64,000 nucleotides of DNA from Algoriphagus iocasae (lineage in GTDB: Bacteria; Bacteroidota; Bacteroidia; Cytophagales; Cyclobacteriaceae): the NCBI RefSeq assembly GCF_014206875.1, contig NZ_JACIJO010000002.1, forward strand, positions 1-64,000, read 5' to 3'. A model generated the notes under the pieces. It did not search any database and was not told where the DNA came from. It was given only the letters and a program-made list of their open reading frames with translations. This document shows, one piece after another, positions 26,143 through 35,394 of this stretch; the first letter of the stretch is position 1; the number at the start of each line of letters is the position of its first letter. A program made the position numbers and the translations under genes.

Positions 26143-26188
26143 CCTATTTGATAATTTCTTTACTGAGTGAGTTTTTAAATCCAATATT

Positions 26189-29100
26189 TTATTTCCTTCG
26201 AAATAACCTTTTATGTACCGGAACCTTAATAGGAGACGCTTCAACTACCAAAGATTTCTTCCAAAGAAATACAGGAAGTACCCAGAAAACTCCCAGCATA
26301 CTGAATACCAATCCACCAATCGTCCCTATAGCAAGAGAAAACCAGAAAATCTCATTTTGGCCCTCCATGATAAAAGGAATGAGGCCCAAGCAAGTAGACA
26401 TGACCGTAAGCAGGATGGGAATTGCTTTTCCTGCTACTGACTTCAAAACATTTCGATTATAAATGCCAAAGTCCCGGTTGTTGAGATCGTTGATAATGAA
26501 AATTCCGGCATTCACAGCCAAGCCCCCCAGCATCACAAATGCCGCATATCCACCTTGGTCAAAATAAAAGTCAAACAGGGAAAATATCAGAAAGAGCCCG
26601 ATGAAACTGATCGGAATAATCGCGATAATATAAATCGGTTGCTTCAGGTTTTCGAAAAGAACGGAGCAAATCAGAAAAATCCCAATGATCAAAAAACCCA
26701 ATAAACTATACTGCCTCTTCGCTCTCTCGTAGCTAAAATAATAGGTATCCTTCTTTGCCTCGTAGCCAATCGGCATCGTGGCTTTCATTTCATCAAGGAC
26801 TTCCTCAAGATATTCATTCCCAAACTTTGCAGAGCCCATGTATTCAAAAGAAACAATCCGGATGTATTGTCGGTCTTCTTTATTCAGGGCATTTGTAGTG
26901 GTTTCCTTCGTCAAAGTACCATAATCAGACACTTTGTAAATCCGGTTTTCTCCTCCAATCAAACTCTTATTTTCAAGATCAAACTTGCTGAAATCAGCAG
27001 AATTTGACTCCTTCACAACCACTCCATAATTTTTATCCTTCAAATTCAAAGAACTTGAAGCTCCATTAGGTTTTGACAAATCCAGAAGTGAACTGATCAG
27101 TTCATATTGATTCATATTCCCTAAAGCCAACTGATTTTGATTTAGCCTCAAGACATATTCTTCGGTCTTTTGCTCCCCATAATTCCGCTCATTTAAATTA
27201 ACCTCCTGAATCCTTTTATGAGCCAGCAATTTTTCGGAAAGAATCACTGCCTGTCTCTCCAGCTCATCAAAATTATATCCCTTCATCATCACCCGGTAAG
27301 AAGGAATCCCCTCTCCTCCTGGTCCTGTATAAAATCCCTGACCTACGCCATAAATGTTCCAGTTTGCCCCGCTCCAATCCGTGGATTTCACCGATAACTT
27401 GCCCTTCAACTGATAGGGCAAAGCTCCATTTTCGTAAGCATCCTTAAAGGTGATTACGATATTCGCTTGCTGCCCCGATCGCACATAAGTCACGAATTTA
27501 TCGATCCCTTCCACGCCTTTTAGATAAGTTTCAAACTCCCTCATGATGAAATCCATCTGCTCGAGTGTATTCCCAAAAGGCAGACGACAGTTCACATACA
27601 ACCGAGTCTCTTCCGGTTCCCTATAACTCGACTTCTCGTAGGTTCCTCGCACAAACATCCTTAGGGCTCCGCCTAAAGCTTTGTCCACGTAAGGTCTAAT
27701 TTCCTCTTGATAATAAGTATTTCCTATCGTGGTATTATACCATTCGTGCTCGTCCCATTTGGCTGGAAGAAAGAATATCGGCGTCCCAAAAAGTAGGATC
27801 AGAAGAAAAATAAATGTCTTTCTGTAATGAGCTGTCCAGGCAATTACTTTCTCATAATTCCTGAGATAATTCACTCTTTTTCTGAGCTTCGGTACGGTCA
27901 AAGCCCTTCCTTTTTTGGCTGATTCTTTAAATAAAATCTGATAGAATGCCGGGGTAAAAAACAAAGCTATGATCAAAGAAACTCCCAGCATCACTGAAAC
28001 GACAATTGAAAACTCCGTCAGGTTTCTTCTGTCTTCCTCGGGAAGAAAAAAGACGATCATCAAAGCTGCAATGGTCGTCAGAGATGCAGCAAGAAGAGCC
28101 AAAAACACCTTCCTATTTCTATGCTTATGGAGGTGATCTATCATGATAATGGCATTATCTACAATCAATCCAAAACTGATCGTCAATCCCGCCAAAGAAT
28201 ACAAATGGATATCTACTTTCAGAAAATAGATCAACATCGCGCAAATACTCAGATTTGCAATAATCCCCAAAAACAGGATGCTGAGGTATTTTAGATTTCT
28301 ATTGATCAGAAAAATAAAGACAATCAGGATGAGAATCGACAGTCCCGATCTTTTGTAAATTTTATCCAACTGAGTTTCCAGATATTCGGTATCATCCCGC
28401 TCCAATCGCACATCAAATCCCGCCGGAAGTAGGTTATCAGCCTCATCCAGAGATTGCTTTAAGCTCTTTGCCAAAAGCACTTTGTTCACTCCATCTCGAT
28501 TAAAAATTGAAATGGTGACTGAATTATTTCCATTGATCCGGTAAAAACTCATCGGCTCGGCTTCCTCTAATGTAAGCTTTGCCACATCTCTCAACCGAAC
28601 ATCCTGACCATTGACTTGGAGAATTCTCAGATTCTCCAATTGATCCATATCTGTCAAGGATCGATCTACTTCAATAAATAAAGTTTCACCTTTGGAATTG
28701 AGGACAGCACCGGGGTAACTCGTGCCGAAAGCCTGGAAAATACTGGATTCAAGAACATTTCTTGAGATTCCAAAAGCCTGAAGCTTCTGAATATCATACG
28801 TGACGAAAAGTTGTAGATCATTTGCCCCACGTATCAAAACTTCCTCCACCTCTTCAAATTTTGTCAAAGCAGGTTTTAGAATATCCTCTGTGATCTTTTT
28901 AATCTCGAAAGAGGCAAAGGGTCCATTGACACTATAAGTAAGAATCGGGCTCTTCTCATCATCTCTAGCCTCATTACTTTGAGAAACAGTCGGATACATC
29001 ACCTGAGGGTCCAGTTGCGGATACACCTGACGAATCATGGCCGAAACCTCAAATCGCTTCATTTCCATATCTGCCTTTTTATCGAAAAGCAAGGTGATAG

Positions 29101-29344
29101 AGCCACGATTGTAATTAGAGGTGGATGTGATTTTTTTGAGTTCGGAAAGTCTGGAAAATGTCCCTTCAAATGGGGAAGTAGCCAGCTTTTCTACTATTTC
29201 CGGAGAAGAATTCCTTACTGAAAAATTGATGGTAAGCACTGGTTCTTTCTCTCTGGGATTCAAATCCACAGAAAGCAAAGGCACCACAGCAAAGCCCATG
29301 ATACTTAGCAAAACAAAAACGATCAGAATCCTAAATGGAGTCAT
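26189..29344 (-). CDS. RND efflux permease (second of tandem pair)
   Basis: Inner-membrane resistance-nodulation-division transporter, 1051 residues, with about 12 helices and two large periplasmic loops. The N-terminus MTPFRILIVFVLLSIMGF is a first helix. The TM4 relay region reads ISFGLIVDNAIIMIDHLHKH. The start overlaps the end of the first permease by four bases, so they are coupled. It is more divergent than the first copy and may form a mixed trimer with it, as MdtB/MdtC do. Substrate unknown. Confidence 0.9.
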   Translation of the reverse strand: MTPFRILIVFVLLSIMGFAVVPLLSVDLNPREKEPVLTINFSVRNSSPEIVEKLATSPFEGTFSRLSELKKITSTSNYNRGSITLLFDKKADMEMKRFEVSAMIRQVYPQLDPQVMYPTVSQSNEARDDEKSPILTYSVNGPFASFEIKKITEDILKPALTKFEEVEEVLIRGANDLQLFVTYDIQKLQAFGISRNVLESSIFQAFGTSYPGAVLNSKGETLFIEVDRSLTDMDQLENLRILQVNGQDVRLRDVAKLTLEEAEPMSFYRINGNNSVTISIFNRDGVNKVLLAKSLKQSLDEADNLLPAGFDVRLERDDTEYLETQLDKIYKRSGLSILILIVFIFLINRNLKYLSILFLGIIANLSICAMLIYFLKVDIHLYSLAGLTISFGLIVDNAIIMIDHLHKHRNRKVFLALLAASLTTIAALMIVFFLPEEDRRNLTEFSIVVSVMLGVSLIIALFFTPAFYQILFKESAKKGRALTVPKLRKRVNYLRNYEKVIAWTAHYRKTFIFLLILLFGTPIFFLPAKWDEHEWYNTTIGNTYYQEEIRPYVDKALGGALRMFVRGTYEKSSYREPEETRLYVNCRLPFGNTLEQMDFIMREFETYLKGVEGIDKFVTYVRSGQQANIVITFKDAYENGALPYQLKGKLSVKSTDWSGANWNIYGVGQGFYTGPGGEGIPSYRVMMKGYNFDELERQAVILSEKLLAHKRIQEVNLNERNYGEQKTEEYVLRLNQNQLALGNMNQYELISSLLDLSKPNGASSSLNLKDKNYGVVVKESNSADFSKFDLENKSLIGGENRIYKVSDYGTLTKETTTNALNKEDRQYIRIVSFEYMGSAKFGNEYLEEVLDEMKATMPIGYEAKKDTYYFSYERAKRQYSLLGFLIIGIFLICSVLFENLKQPIYIIAIIPISFIGLFLIFSLFDFYFDQGGYAAFVMLGGLAVNAGIFIINDLNNRDFGIYNRNVLKSVAGKAIPILLTVMSTCLGLIPFIMEGQNEIFWFSLAIGTIGGLVFSMLGVFWVLPVFLWKKSLVVEASPIKVPVHKRLFRRK

Positions 29345-32300
29345 GAGGCCGTTGTTTTAAGTTTTTTCTTTGGCACAAAAAACCAATAGGCCAAAGGCAC
29401 AAAATACAATGCCGTGATCGTACCTATTGTTAGTCCACCAATCACTGCATACACCAAAGGCCGCTGCAAATCAGCTCCCAAACCGCTGCTAAAGACGATT
29501 GGAATCAATGCCAAAATGGTGGTGATCGAAGTCATCAAAATCGGTTTTAATCTGATCTGACCTGCTTCATGAAGTGCTTTCTCCAAACCCTCTTCTGGTA
29601 AAATCTCTTCTATATCTGCATATTTCTCTCGGAGTCGGTTGATTGTGTCAATTTTCAAAATCGCATCGTTGACCATGATTCCCAACATAACTACCAAGCC
29701 GATAGCTGACATGACATTTAAGGATGCTCCAAAAATCCAAAGAACCAAAAACGATCCTCCTATCCCTAATGGCAAAGTAAACACCACAATTAGAGGCTGA
29801 ATAAAACTCTCAAACTGAGCTGCCAAAATGAAGTAAAGCAAGAGCACAGAAATCGCTAGGATCCCTACCAATTGAATTAGGTTTTCTCTGTCTCTAAAAT
29901 ACTGCCCGGTCATTTCAACACCTAAATCCTTACTTTGTCCCCACTTAAAAAAATCAGATTTCATTTCATCAGGATTTTCATCCAAAATGTTAACGGATTG
30001 GTAAATACCTCCCCTATCTGCCGTGATGTATTTATAATGGTCTTCGTATTCGTAATTCACAAACTCCGCTAGCTCATACGAAGCGCTGTCTGATGCCGAC
30101 ACAGTTTTTGTCCGCAATAAATTTTCAAATCTCTCACCCGGTTCTTTTAATCGAATTGGTGTGACCTCACCAAATCGCCTGATATCTGTAATGGTAAACG
30201 TCCCAAAAAGCTTGGAGATCTGATCCTGCACTTCGCTTAATGGAATTTCATAAGTCGCTAATTTATCCGACCGAAGTGAAAAAACTACTGATGACTCTTT
30301 TTGAAGACCAGGCCCTCTTTCCCAATTTTGCGTAGGAAATTGACTCAGCCAAGGATCCATTTTTTCTTCCTCCACGGGTTCTTTGGAAGAAAGGTCCTTC
30401 CAGCGTACTTCATAGTAAGGAGAATTTGAACTGAATAATTGATCAAATGCATTTGGAGCATCTCCTAAAACAAAACTCGCCTCAGGGTAATTGGATTTTA
30501 TGTGTTCGCTGATTCGTTTGATCTGTTCCTCTTTAATTTCCTGAGTTTCAAAAAGCAAGTATAAAAAGGCCTGTTGGATGGAGTTCTCCCCATCAAAAAG
30601 TAAAAATTGCCGAACCCCGATTTCAGATTCTGCCTGCTGATATGTTCCTTCAAGCTTTTTCACCAAAGCCTGGATTCTGCCTTTGTTTTCCAAAGCACCG
30701 ATAGGTTCATTCCATTCTATCTCAAGCGTTGCATCCAATTTTTCGATCTCCGGTAATCCCTCAGTTTTTAATAAAAAACTAACCATTAGGCCAAGAGGAA
30801 TCAAAATCATGAAGCAGGTAATTGCAATTTTTCTCCCTGAACTGATTTTTGAATAACCAATCTCGTACATAGACAAGATACGCTTGAAAAACGGTCCCTC
30901 TTCTTTGTCAAGAACTTTTTTGCTCTTTTGAAACAACAAAAGATACAACATCGGAAGTAGGATAAATGCCACGGCCAAAGAGACCGATAAGATCGCTGCA
31001 ACTGCCACAGCTTGATCAAAAAACAATGCCCCTGAAATTCCGCTCAAAAACACCAAAGGCACAAATACCGCCAAGGTGGTCATCACTGAACTGATCAAGG
31101 CTCCCATTACTTCGTTCACTCCCTCCACACAAGCTTCAAAAATCGAGAGTCCTTCATCTCTTTTTCGAGTTATATTGTCCAAAACGATGATGGCATTATC
31201 GATCAGCATCCCGATACCTAGTGCCAAACCTGAAAGTGAAATAATATTGATGGACAGATCGAAGAAATAGAAAATCAAGAAACTGATCACCAAAGAAGAT
31301 GGAAGACTTACTCCGATGATCAGAGGAAGTCGATAGTCTTTCATAAAAAGAAAAAGCACAGCAAATGCGAAAATCCCTCCAAAAAGCAAACTGGTTTCAA
31401 GATTGGAAATTGCCGCATTGAGCAAATTGGATTGATCCTGTGTCAAATCAAATTCTACCTGAGGATAATCAGTTTTAAAAAGCTCAATCGATTCTTTCAG
31501 TTCCGGCATCAGCTCATTCATTTTGGCAGAGGCCTGCTTGTGAACCGTGATTACCAAACTTTCTTGCTCACCGTAGAGATGATATCCCAGCATTTCCTTT
31601 GTCTCATAATTGACTTCTGCCAATTTCTGAAGCGGAATAATCGCTCCATCATTCGTGCGAATGGGTAATTTTCGGATATCATCTGGAGTATCCACTCTGG
31701 ATGCCAAGCGCAAATAATATCGGAACTGACCATCCTTTACAGAGATTCCGGGCAAATCGCGGTTACTATTCTGGATGGCATTGATGATATTTTGCTGGGA
31801 CATTCCCAAAGCAGCCAAAGCCTGATCATTTGGAGAAACGGTTATGATCCGCTCTTTCTTACCATTGATATCTACCAATGATACGCCAGGTAGCTGTTCG
31901 ATTCTTTTTTTCAGGACGTTTTCCGCAAGTTGGCTGACTTCCACTTCGTCGATTCCCTCTTTAGGAATCACCTGAACGCGAGCTACAGGAATATCAGAGG
32001 TATTGATTCGGATGACTTCCGGACGGCCAAGATCCTCGGGAAGTGAATTGGTCAGTCGGTCTATTTTTTCATTGACATCAATGTATGCCAATTCCATTTT
32101 GGTGCTGTAATCAAAGGTCAGTCGGATGGTGCCCACTTCCGAACCCGCTTTGGAGTCCATTTCTTCCAGACCATTCAAAGTGATCAACCCTTCCCGAATG
32201 GTGCTAAGTACATTTTGTTCAATTGCTTCTGGGGAGGCATTGGGATAATTTACCTTCACCACGATCTGAGGCACGTCAATGGGTGGAAGTAAAGAAATCG

Positions 32301-32391
32301 GCAGGGAGCTCAGGACAATGACCGAAAAAACGATCATAGCCATAAAAGTCATGAATACCGCAATCGGTCTGGCCAATAAAAATCTAACCAT
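29341..32391 (-). CDS. RND efflux permease (first of tandem pair)
   Basis: AcrB/HAE-type permease, 1016 residues. First helix from about 9 to 31 (IAVFMTFMAMIVFSVIVLSS), then SLLPPIDVPQIVVKVNYPNA, the usual periplasmic entry. TM4 holds LALGIGMLIDNAIIVLDNI, with one Asp and Asn at the relay position, common in this subgroup. It follows the adaptor gene by 3 bp. The expected outer-membrane TolC factor is not encoded here. Confidence 0.92.
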   Translation of the reverse strand: MVRFLLARPIAVFMTFMAMIVFSVIVLSSLPISLLPPIDVPQIVVKVNYPNASPEAIEQNVLSTIREGLITLNGLEEMDSKAGSEVGTIRLTFDYSTKMELAYIDVNEKIDRLTNSLPEDLGRPEVIRINTSDIPVARVQVIPKEGIDEVEVSQLAENVLKKRIEQLPGVSLVDINGKKERIITVSPNDQALAALGMSQQNIINAIQNSNRDLPGISVKDGQFRYYLRLASRVDTPDDIRKLPIRTNDGAIIPLQKLAEVNYETKEMLGYHLYGEQESLVITVHKQASAKMNELMPELKESIELFKTDYPQVEFDLTQDQSNLLNAAISNLETSLLFGGIFAFAVLFLFMKDYRLPLIIGVSLPSSLVISFLIFYFFDLSINIISLSGLALGIGMLIDNAIIVLDNITRKRDEGLSIFEACVEGVNEVMGALISSVMTTLAVFVPLVFLSGISGALFFDQAVAVAAILSVSLAVAFILLPMLYLLLFQKSKKVLDKEEGPFFKRILSMYEIGYSKISSGRKIAITCFMILIPLGLMVSFLLKTEGLPEIEKLDATLEIEWNEPIGALENKGRIQALVKKLEGTYQQAESEIGVRQFLLFDGENSIQQAFLYLLFETQEIKEEQIKRISEHIKSNYPEASFVLGDAPNAFDQLFSSNSPYYEVRWKDLSSKEPVEEEKMDPWLSQFPTQNWERGPGLQKESSVVFSLRSDKLATYEIPLSEVQDQISKLFGTFTITDIRRFGEVTPIRLKEPGERFENLLRTKTVSASDSASYELAEFVNYEYEDHYKYITADRGGIYQSVNILDENPDEMKSDFFKWGQSKDLGVEMTGQYFRDRENLIQLVGILAISVLLLYFILAAQFESFIQPLIVVFTLPLGIGGSFLVLWIFGASLNVMSAIGLVVMLGIMVNDAILKIDTINRLREKYADIEEILPEEGLEKALHEAGQIRLKPILMTSITTILALIPIVFSSGLGADLQRPLVYAVIGGLTIGTITALYFVPLAYWFFVPKKKLKTTAS

Positions 32392-32394
32392 GGC

Positions 32395-33465
32395 CTATTC
32401 TTTTATAATTTGAACCGGTGCCTGATGTGCCAGCTGTAGGTTATTAGAGGTGATGACGGTGCTTCCAGCTTCTACCCCTTCCAAAATTTCTACTTCTTCT
32501 CCATTGTCTTTTCCTACTTCTACATAATTCCATTTTGATTCGTTGTTTTCAATCGAGAAAACTACTGCTCTTCCGGATCTATAAACCAAGGCATCTTTTG
32601 GAACAACTAGACTATTATTTTGCGGAGCACGGATGATGGCTCGGGCATTCATTCCTGGGAGTAAATTTCTGGAGGAATTGATTGCAATAGAAACCTGAAC
32701 CAGTCCATTTTCATCGACTTTTGGGTTCATCCCTACTACTCTACCTTCGATGGCATTCTGGGAATCTGACACGGCATAAACTTCCGCTTTTTGATTGGAA
32801 GAAATCAAGGAAATATCCGATTCAAGAACTTTGACTTTTAAGGTCAACTGACCGGATCCCAAGATTTCGCAAAGCTCCTGACTTGCACTTACCAAGCTTC
32901 CTTCTTTGAATTTTAGATCTGCAATTCTACCGGATATCGGTGCTTTCAGTTCGCATCTTTCACGGTTGAGTTGAGCTTCTTTCAGTTCCACTTCAGCCAT
33001 AAAAAGTCCGCTTTTTGCTTTTAGTTGCTCATCAATCGTCTTTTTTCTCTCTTCATCTCCGGACGAAAAAATCGTTTCATAACCCATTTTCATCGACTCA
33101 TACTCCGCATTGGCATTTCGAAGAGATATTTCTGCTTTGTCCAATCTAAGCTGGGCTTCAGTAGGATCTAATCGGGCGATTACTTCTCCTTTGTTTACAG
33201 ATTGCCCTTCTTTGACATTCAGTTCGATGAGAAATCCAGCTTGTTCGATTATGGCTGTCACCTGACTGGAAGCTTCTAATTTACCGGTGGCATTGATGAG
33301 GTAATCAAAACTTTTTACCTCTGCTTTGGCCACTCTTACCTCGGTAGCGGCAACTTCATTTCGGAATGATTCGGTTGGAGCCTCTTCGACTTTTTCTTCG
33401 TCGCTTTTACATGAAAAAAATGTGAGCGCTAAAAAACCAAAGAGAATAAATCTGGACTTTATCAT
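32395..33465 (-). CDS. RND periplasmic adaptor (membrane fusion lipoprotein)
   Basis: HlyD/AcrA-type adaptor, 356 residues, with lipoprotein signal ending LTFFSCKSD (Cys about 19). It shows the biotinyl-lipoyl half motif GQSVNKGEVIARLDPTEAQL, a short alpha-hairpin (about 100-165), the second half RCELKAPISGRIADLKFKEG, then beta-barrel and membrane-proximal parts. It is the first gene of a three-gene efflux operon. It would bridge the tandem permeases to an outer-membrane channel encoded elsewhere. Confidence 0.92.
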   Translation of the reverse strand: MIKSRFILFGFLALTFFSCKSDEEKVEEAPTESFRNEVAATEVRVAKAEVKSFDYLINATGKLEASSQVTAIIEQAGFLIELNVKEGQSVNKGEVIARLDPTEAQLRLDKAEISLRNANAEYESMKMGYETIFSSGDEERKKTIDEQLKAKSGLFMAEVELKEAQLNRERCELKAPISGRIADLKFKEGSLVSASQELCEILGSGQLTLKVKVLESDISLISSNQKAEVYAVSDSQNAIEGRVVGMNPKVDENGLVQVSIAINSSRNLLPGMNARAIIRAPQNNSLVVPKDALVYRSGRAVVFSIENNESKWNYVEVGKDNGEEVEILEGVEAGSTVITSNNLQLAHQAPVQIIKE

Positions 33466-33523
33466 GGATTAAATAATTTCAGATTTAATAAACTAAGAAA
33501 TTATTCAAACTCAAAAGAAAAAA

Positions 33524-34057
33524 TCACAAAGGGCTGTTAATAAATGTCAATTGCGGAATAAAATACCAATTTGGCAATGGTTTGTAAAAGTTAATAGCTT
33601 TGGCTATTGGCCGTAATCTCATTGTAGTCGGAGGATTGTCTCCAAAATATTCAATCAATTCATCAATGACTCGGGGTTTTTCTACTTCCAGCCTGACTAC
33701 TGAAACTCCATCGTGAATCATGTCCAGCTTAGTGGCTGCACCACGGGATAAATCAATGATTCTCTTAGAATATCTAGGAAGTCGATCATTGACTTTTACA
33801 TAAACAGAAGCGCCGGTATCTACTCTGGTTACCTTCAGGATTGTTCCGAATGGTAGTGTCTTGTGGGCAGCAGTCATACTGTCCATATGAAAAGTCTCAC
33901 CATTGGAAGTTTTTCTCATGTGAAATCTTTTGCCGTAAAAACTGGCAACTCCTTGCTGAATCAATAGAGAATCACCCTCCATTTTTGCATAGGCAAAAGT
34001 CCCTGAAAAGACCGCTATCAGCAGGAAAATCCACAATCGCATGTTATCAAAATTCAT
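33524..34057 (-). CDS. RlpA-like double-psi beta-barrel protein
   Basis: A 177-residue exported protein. Signal peptide about 1-24 (RLWIFLLIAVFSGTFAYAK). An alternative ATG at 34042 would make the signal start MRLWIF. The RlpA/DPBB domain contains GVASFYGKRFHMRKTSNGE, AAHKTLPFGTILKVTR and VKVNDRLPRYSKRIIDLSRG, matching septal-ring lytic transglycosylase relatives. It has no SPOR domain, so it may not localise to the septum as E. coli RlpA does. Confidence 0.88.
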   Translation of the reverse strand: MNFDNMRLWIFLLIAVFSGTFAYAKMEGDSLLIQQGVASFYGKRFHMRKTSNGETFHMDSMTAAHKTLPFGTILKVTRVDTGASVYVKVNDRLPRYSKRIIDLSRGAATKLDMIHDGVSVVRLEVEKPRVIDELIEYFGDNPPTTMRLRPIAKAINFYKPLPNWYFIPQLTFINSPL

Positions 34058-34164
34058 TTGGCCTTGCTAGTCAATAAAAATGCCAATTGCTGTCATTCAT
34101 TCATTTTAGCTTGCAAGCGGCAATGCATAAGATTAACTTAGTTTTTTACTTTTTCCATTCATTT

Positions 34165-35394
34165 ATGATCAAAATCTTACATACAGCCGATTGGCACTTG
34201 GGCAAAAGACTTCAGGAATTTTCCAGATTAGAAGAGCAAAAGCTCGTGCTGGAAGAAATCATTGACATAGCAGATCAGGAAAATGTGGATTTGATCCTCC
34301 TCGCCGGGGATATTTTCGACACTTTCAATCCTAATCATGAAGCAGTCGAACTTTTATATAAAACTCTTCGAAAGCTTTCAAAAAATGGGGAAAGACCAAT
34401 CATAGCTATCTCCGGAAATCATGATAGCACCCAGTTTGTCGAAGCACCGGATCCGCTCGCAAGGGAATTGGGGATCCTGTTTTACAGCAGATATGACAGC
34501 ATTATTCCTACTGGAAACTTGGACTCAGGAATTGAAATCACGAAATCAGAATCCGGATTTGTGGAGTTGAAACTTCCGAATTTTGACTTTCCTATACGAG
34601 TGATTTTGGCGCCTTATGCCAACGAAACCTTATTAAAAACTTATCTCGGAGAAGGGGATCGAGAGGCGGAATTCAAAGAGGTTTTGCAAGAAAAATGGAA
34701 GCAAATCGCAAATAAAAATTGTGATGAAAATGGCGTCAATCTCTTCGTAGGCCATTTCTTTTTTATGAAAGAAGGCACAACTCCGGAAGCAGAACCAGAG
34801 TCCGAAAGACCGATTTTACACGTGGGAGGAACACAGGCTTTGTTTACAAAAAATATCCCTTCCCAGATTCAATACGCAGCTTTGGGCCATTTGCATCGCT
34901 ATCATTCAGTTGGCCATGAGCACTGCCCAGTGGTATATTCCAGTTCACCTTTGGCTTATTCTTTCAGCGAAGCCGATCAGGAAAAAAAAGTAGTGCTAAT
35001 CGATGCTGAACCTAATCAAGCAGTGACCTATAAAGCAATCGGTTTGAAACAAGGTAGGCCTCTGTATCGAATGACTTTTCAAAAGTTGGAAGAAACGCTG
35101 AGCTGGCTGGAAGAGAATCCTTATTGCTTTGTAGAAATTACTTACGTCACGGAGCATTCCATTGATGCAGCAACCAGAAAAGCGATTATGAAAGCCCACG
35201 ATGGAATCGTCAACTTAATTCCACAAATCAAAAATCCACAAGGACAGGAAGGTTATCATTTGAAAGTAGAAGATTTAGGAAAAGACATGAGTCACTTATT
35301 TCAGCTGTTTTATAAAAGTGAAAAAGGTCAGGAACCCAACGAGGAACTGATGGGAATTTTTAGAGAAGTAATCAGTCAATCCAACGAAGCATGA
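34165..35394 (+). CDS. sbcD: Exonuclease subunit SbcD (Mre11-like)
   Basis: Nuclease subunit of the SbcCD complex, which cleaves DNA hairpins and processes ends during repair. The ATG at 34165 gives the conserved start MIKILHTADWHLGKRL. The open frame extends 26 codons further up, but that part is not conserved. Phosphoesterase motifs are DWHLG, LAGDIFD, ISGNHD and GHFFF/LGHLHRYH, supplying the two-metal site. Its stop overlaps the sbcC start (ATGA). Confidence 0.96.
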   Translation: MIKILHTADWHLGKRLQEFSRLEEQKLVLEEIIDIADQENVDLILLAGDIFDTFNPNHEAVELLYKTLRKLSKNGERPIIAISGNHDSTQFVEAPDPLARELGILFYSRYDSIIPTGNLDSGIEITKSESGFVELKLPNFDFPIRVILAPYANETLLKTYLGEGDREAEFKEVLQEKWKQIANKNCDENGVNLFVGHFFFMKEGTTPEAEPESERPILHVGGTQALFTKNIPSQIQYAALGHLHRYHSVGHEHCPVVYSSSPLAYSFSEADQEKKVVLIDAEPNQAVTYKAIGLKQGRPLYRMTFQKLEETLSWLEENPYCFVEITYVTEHSIDAATRKAIMKAHDGIVNLIPQIKNPQGQEGYHLKVEDLGKDMSHLFQLFYKSEKGQEPNEELMGIFREVISQSNEA

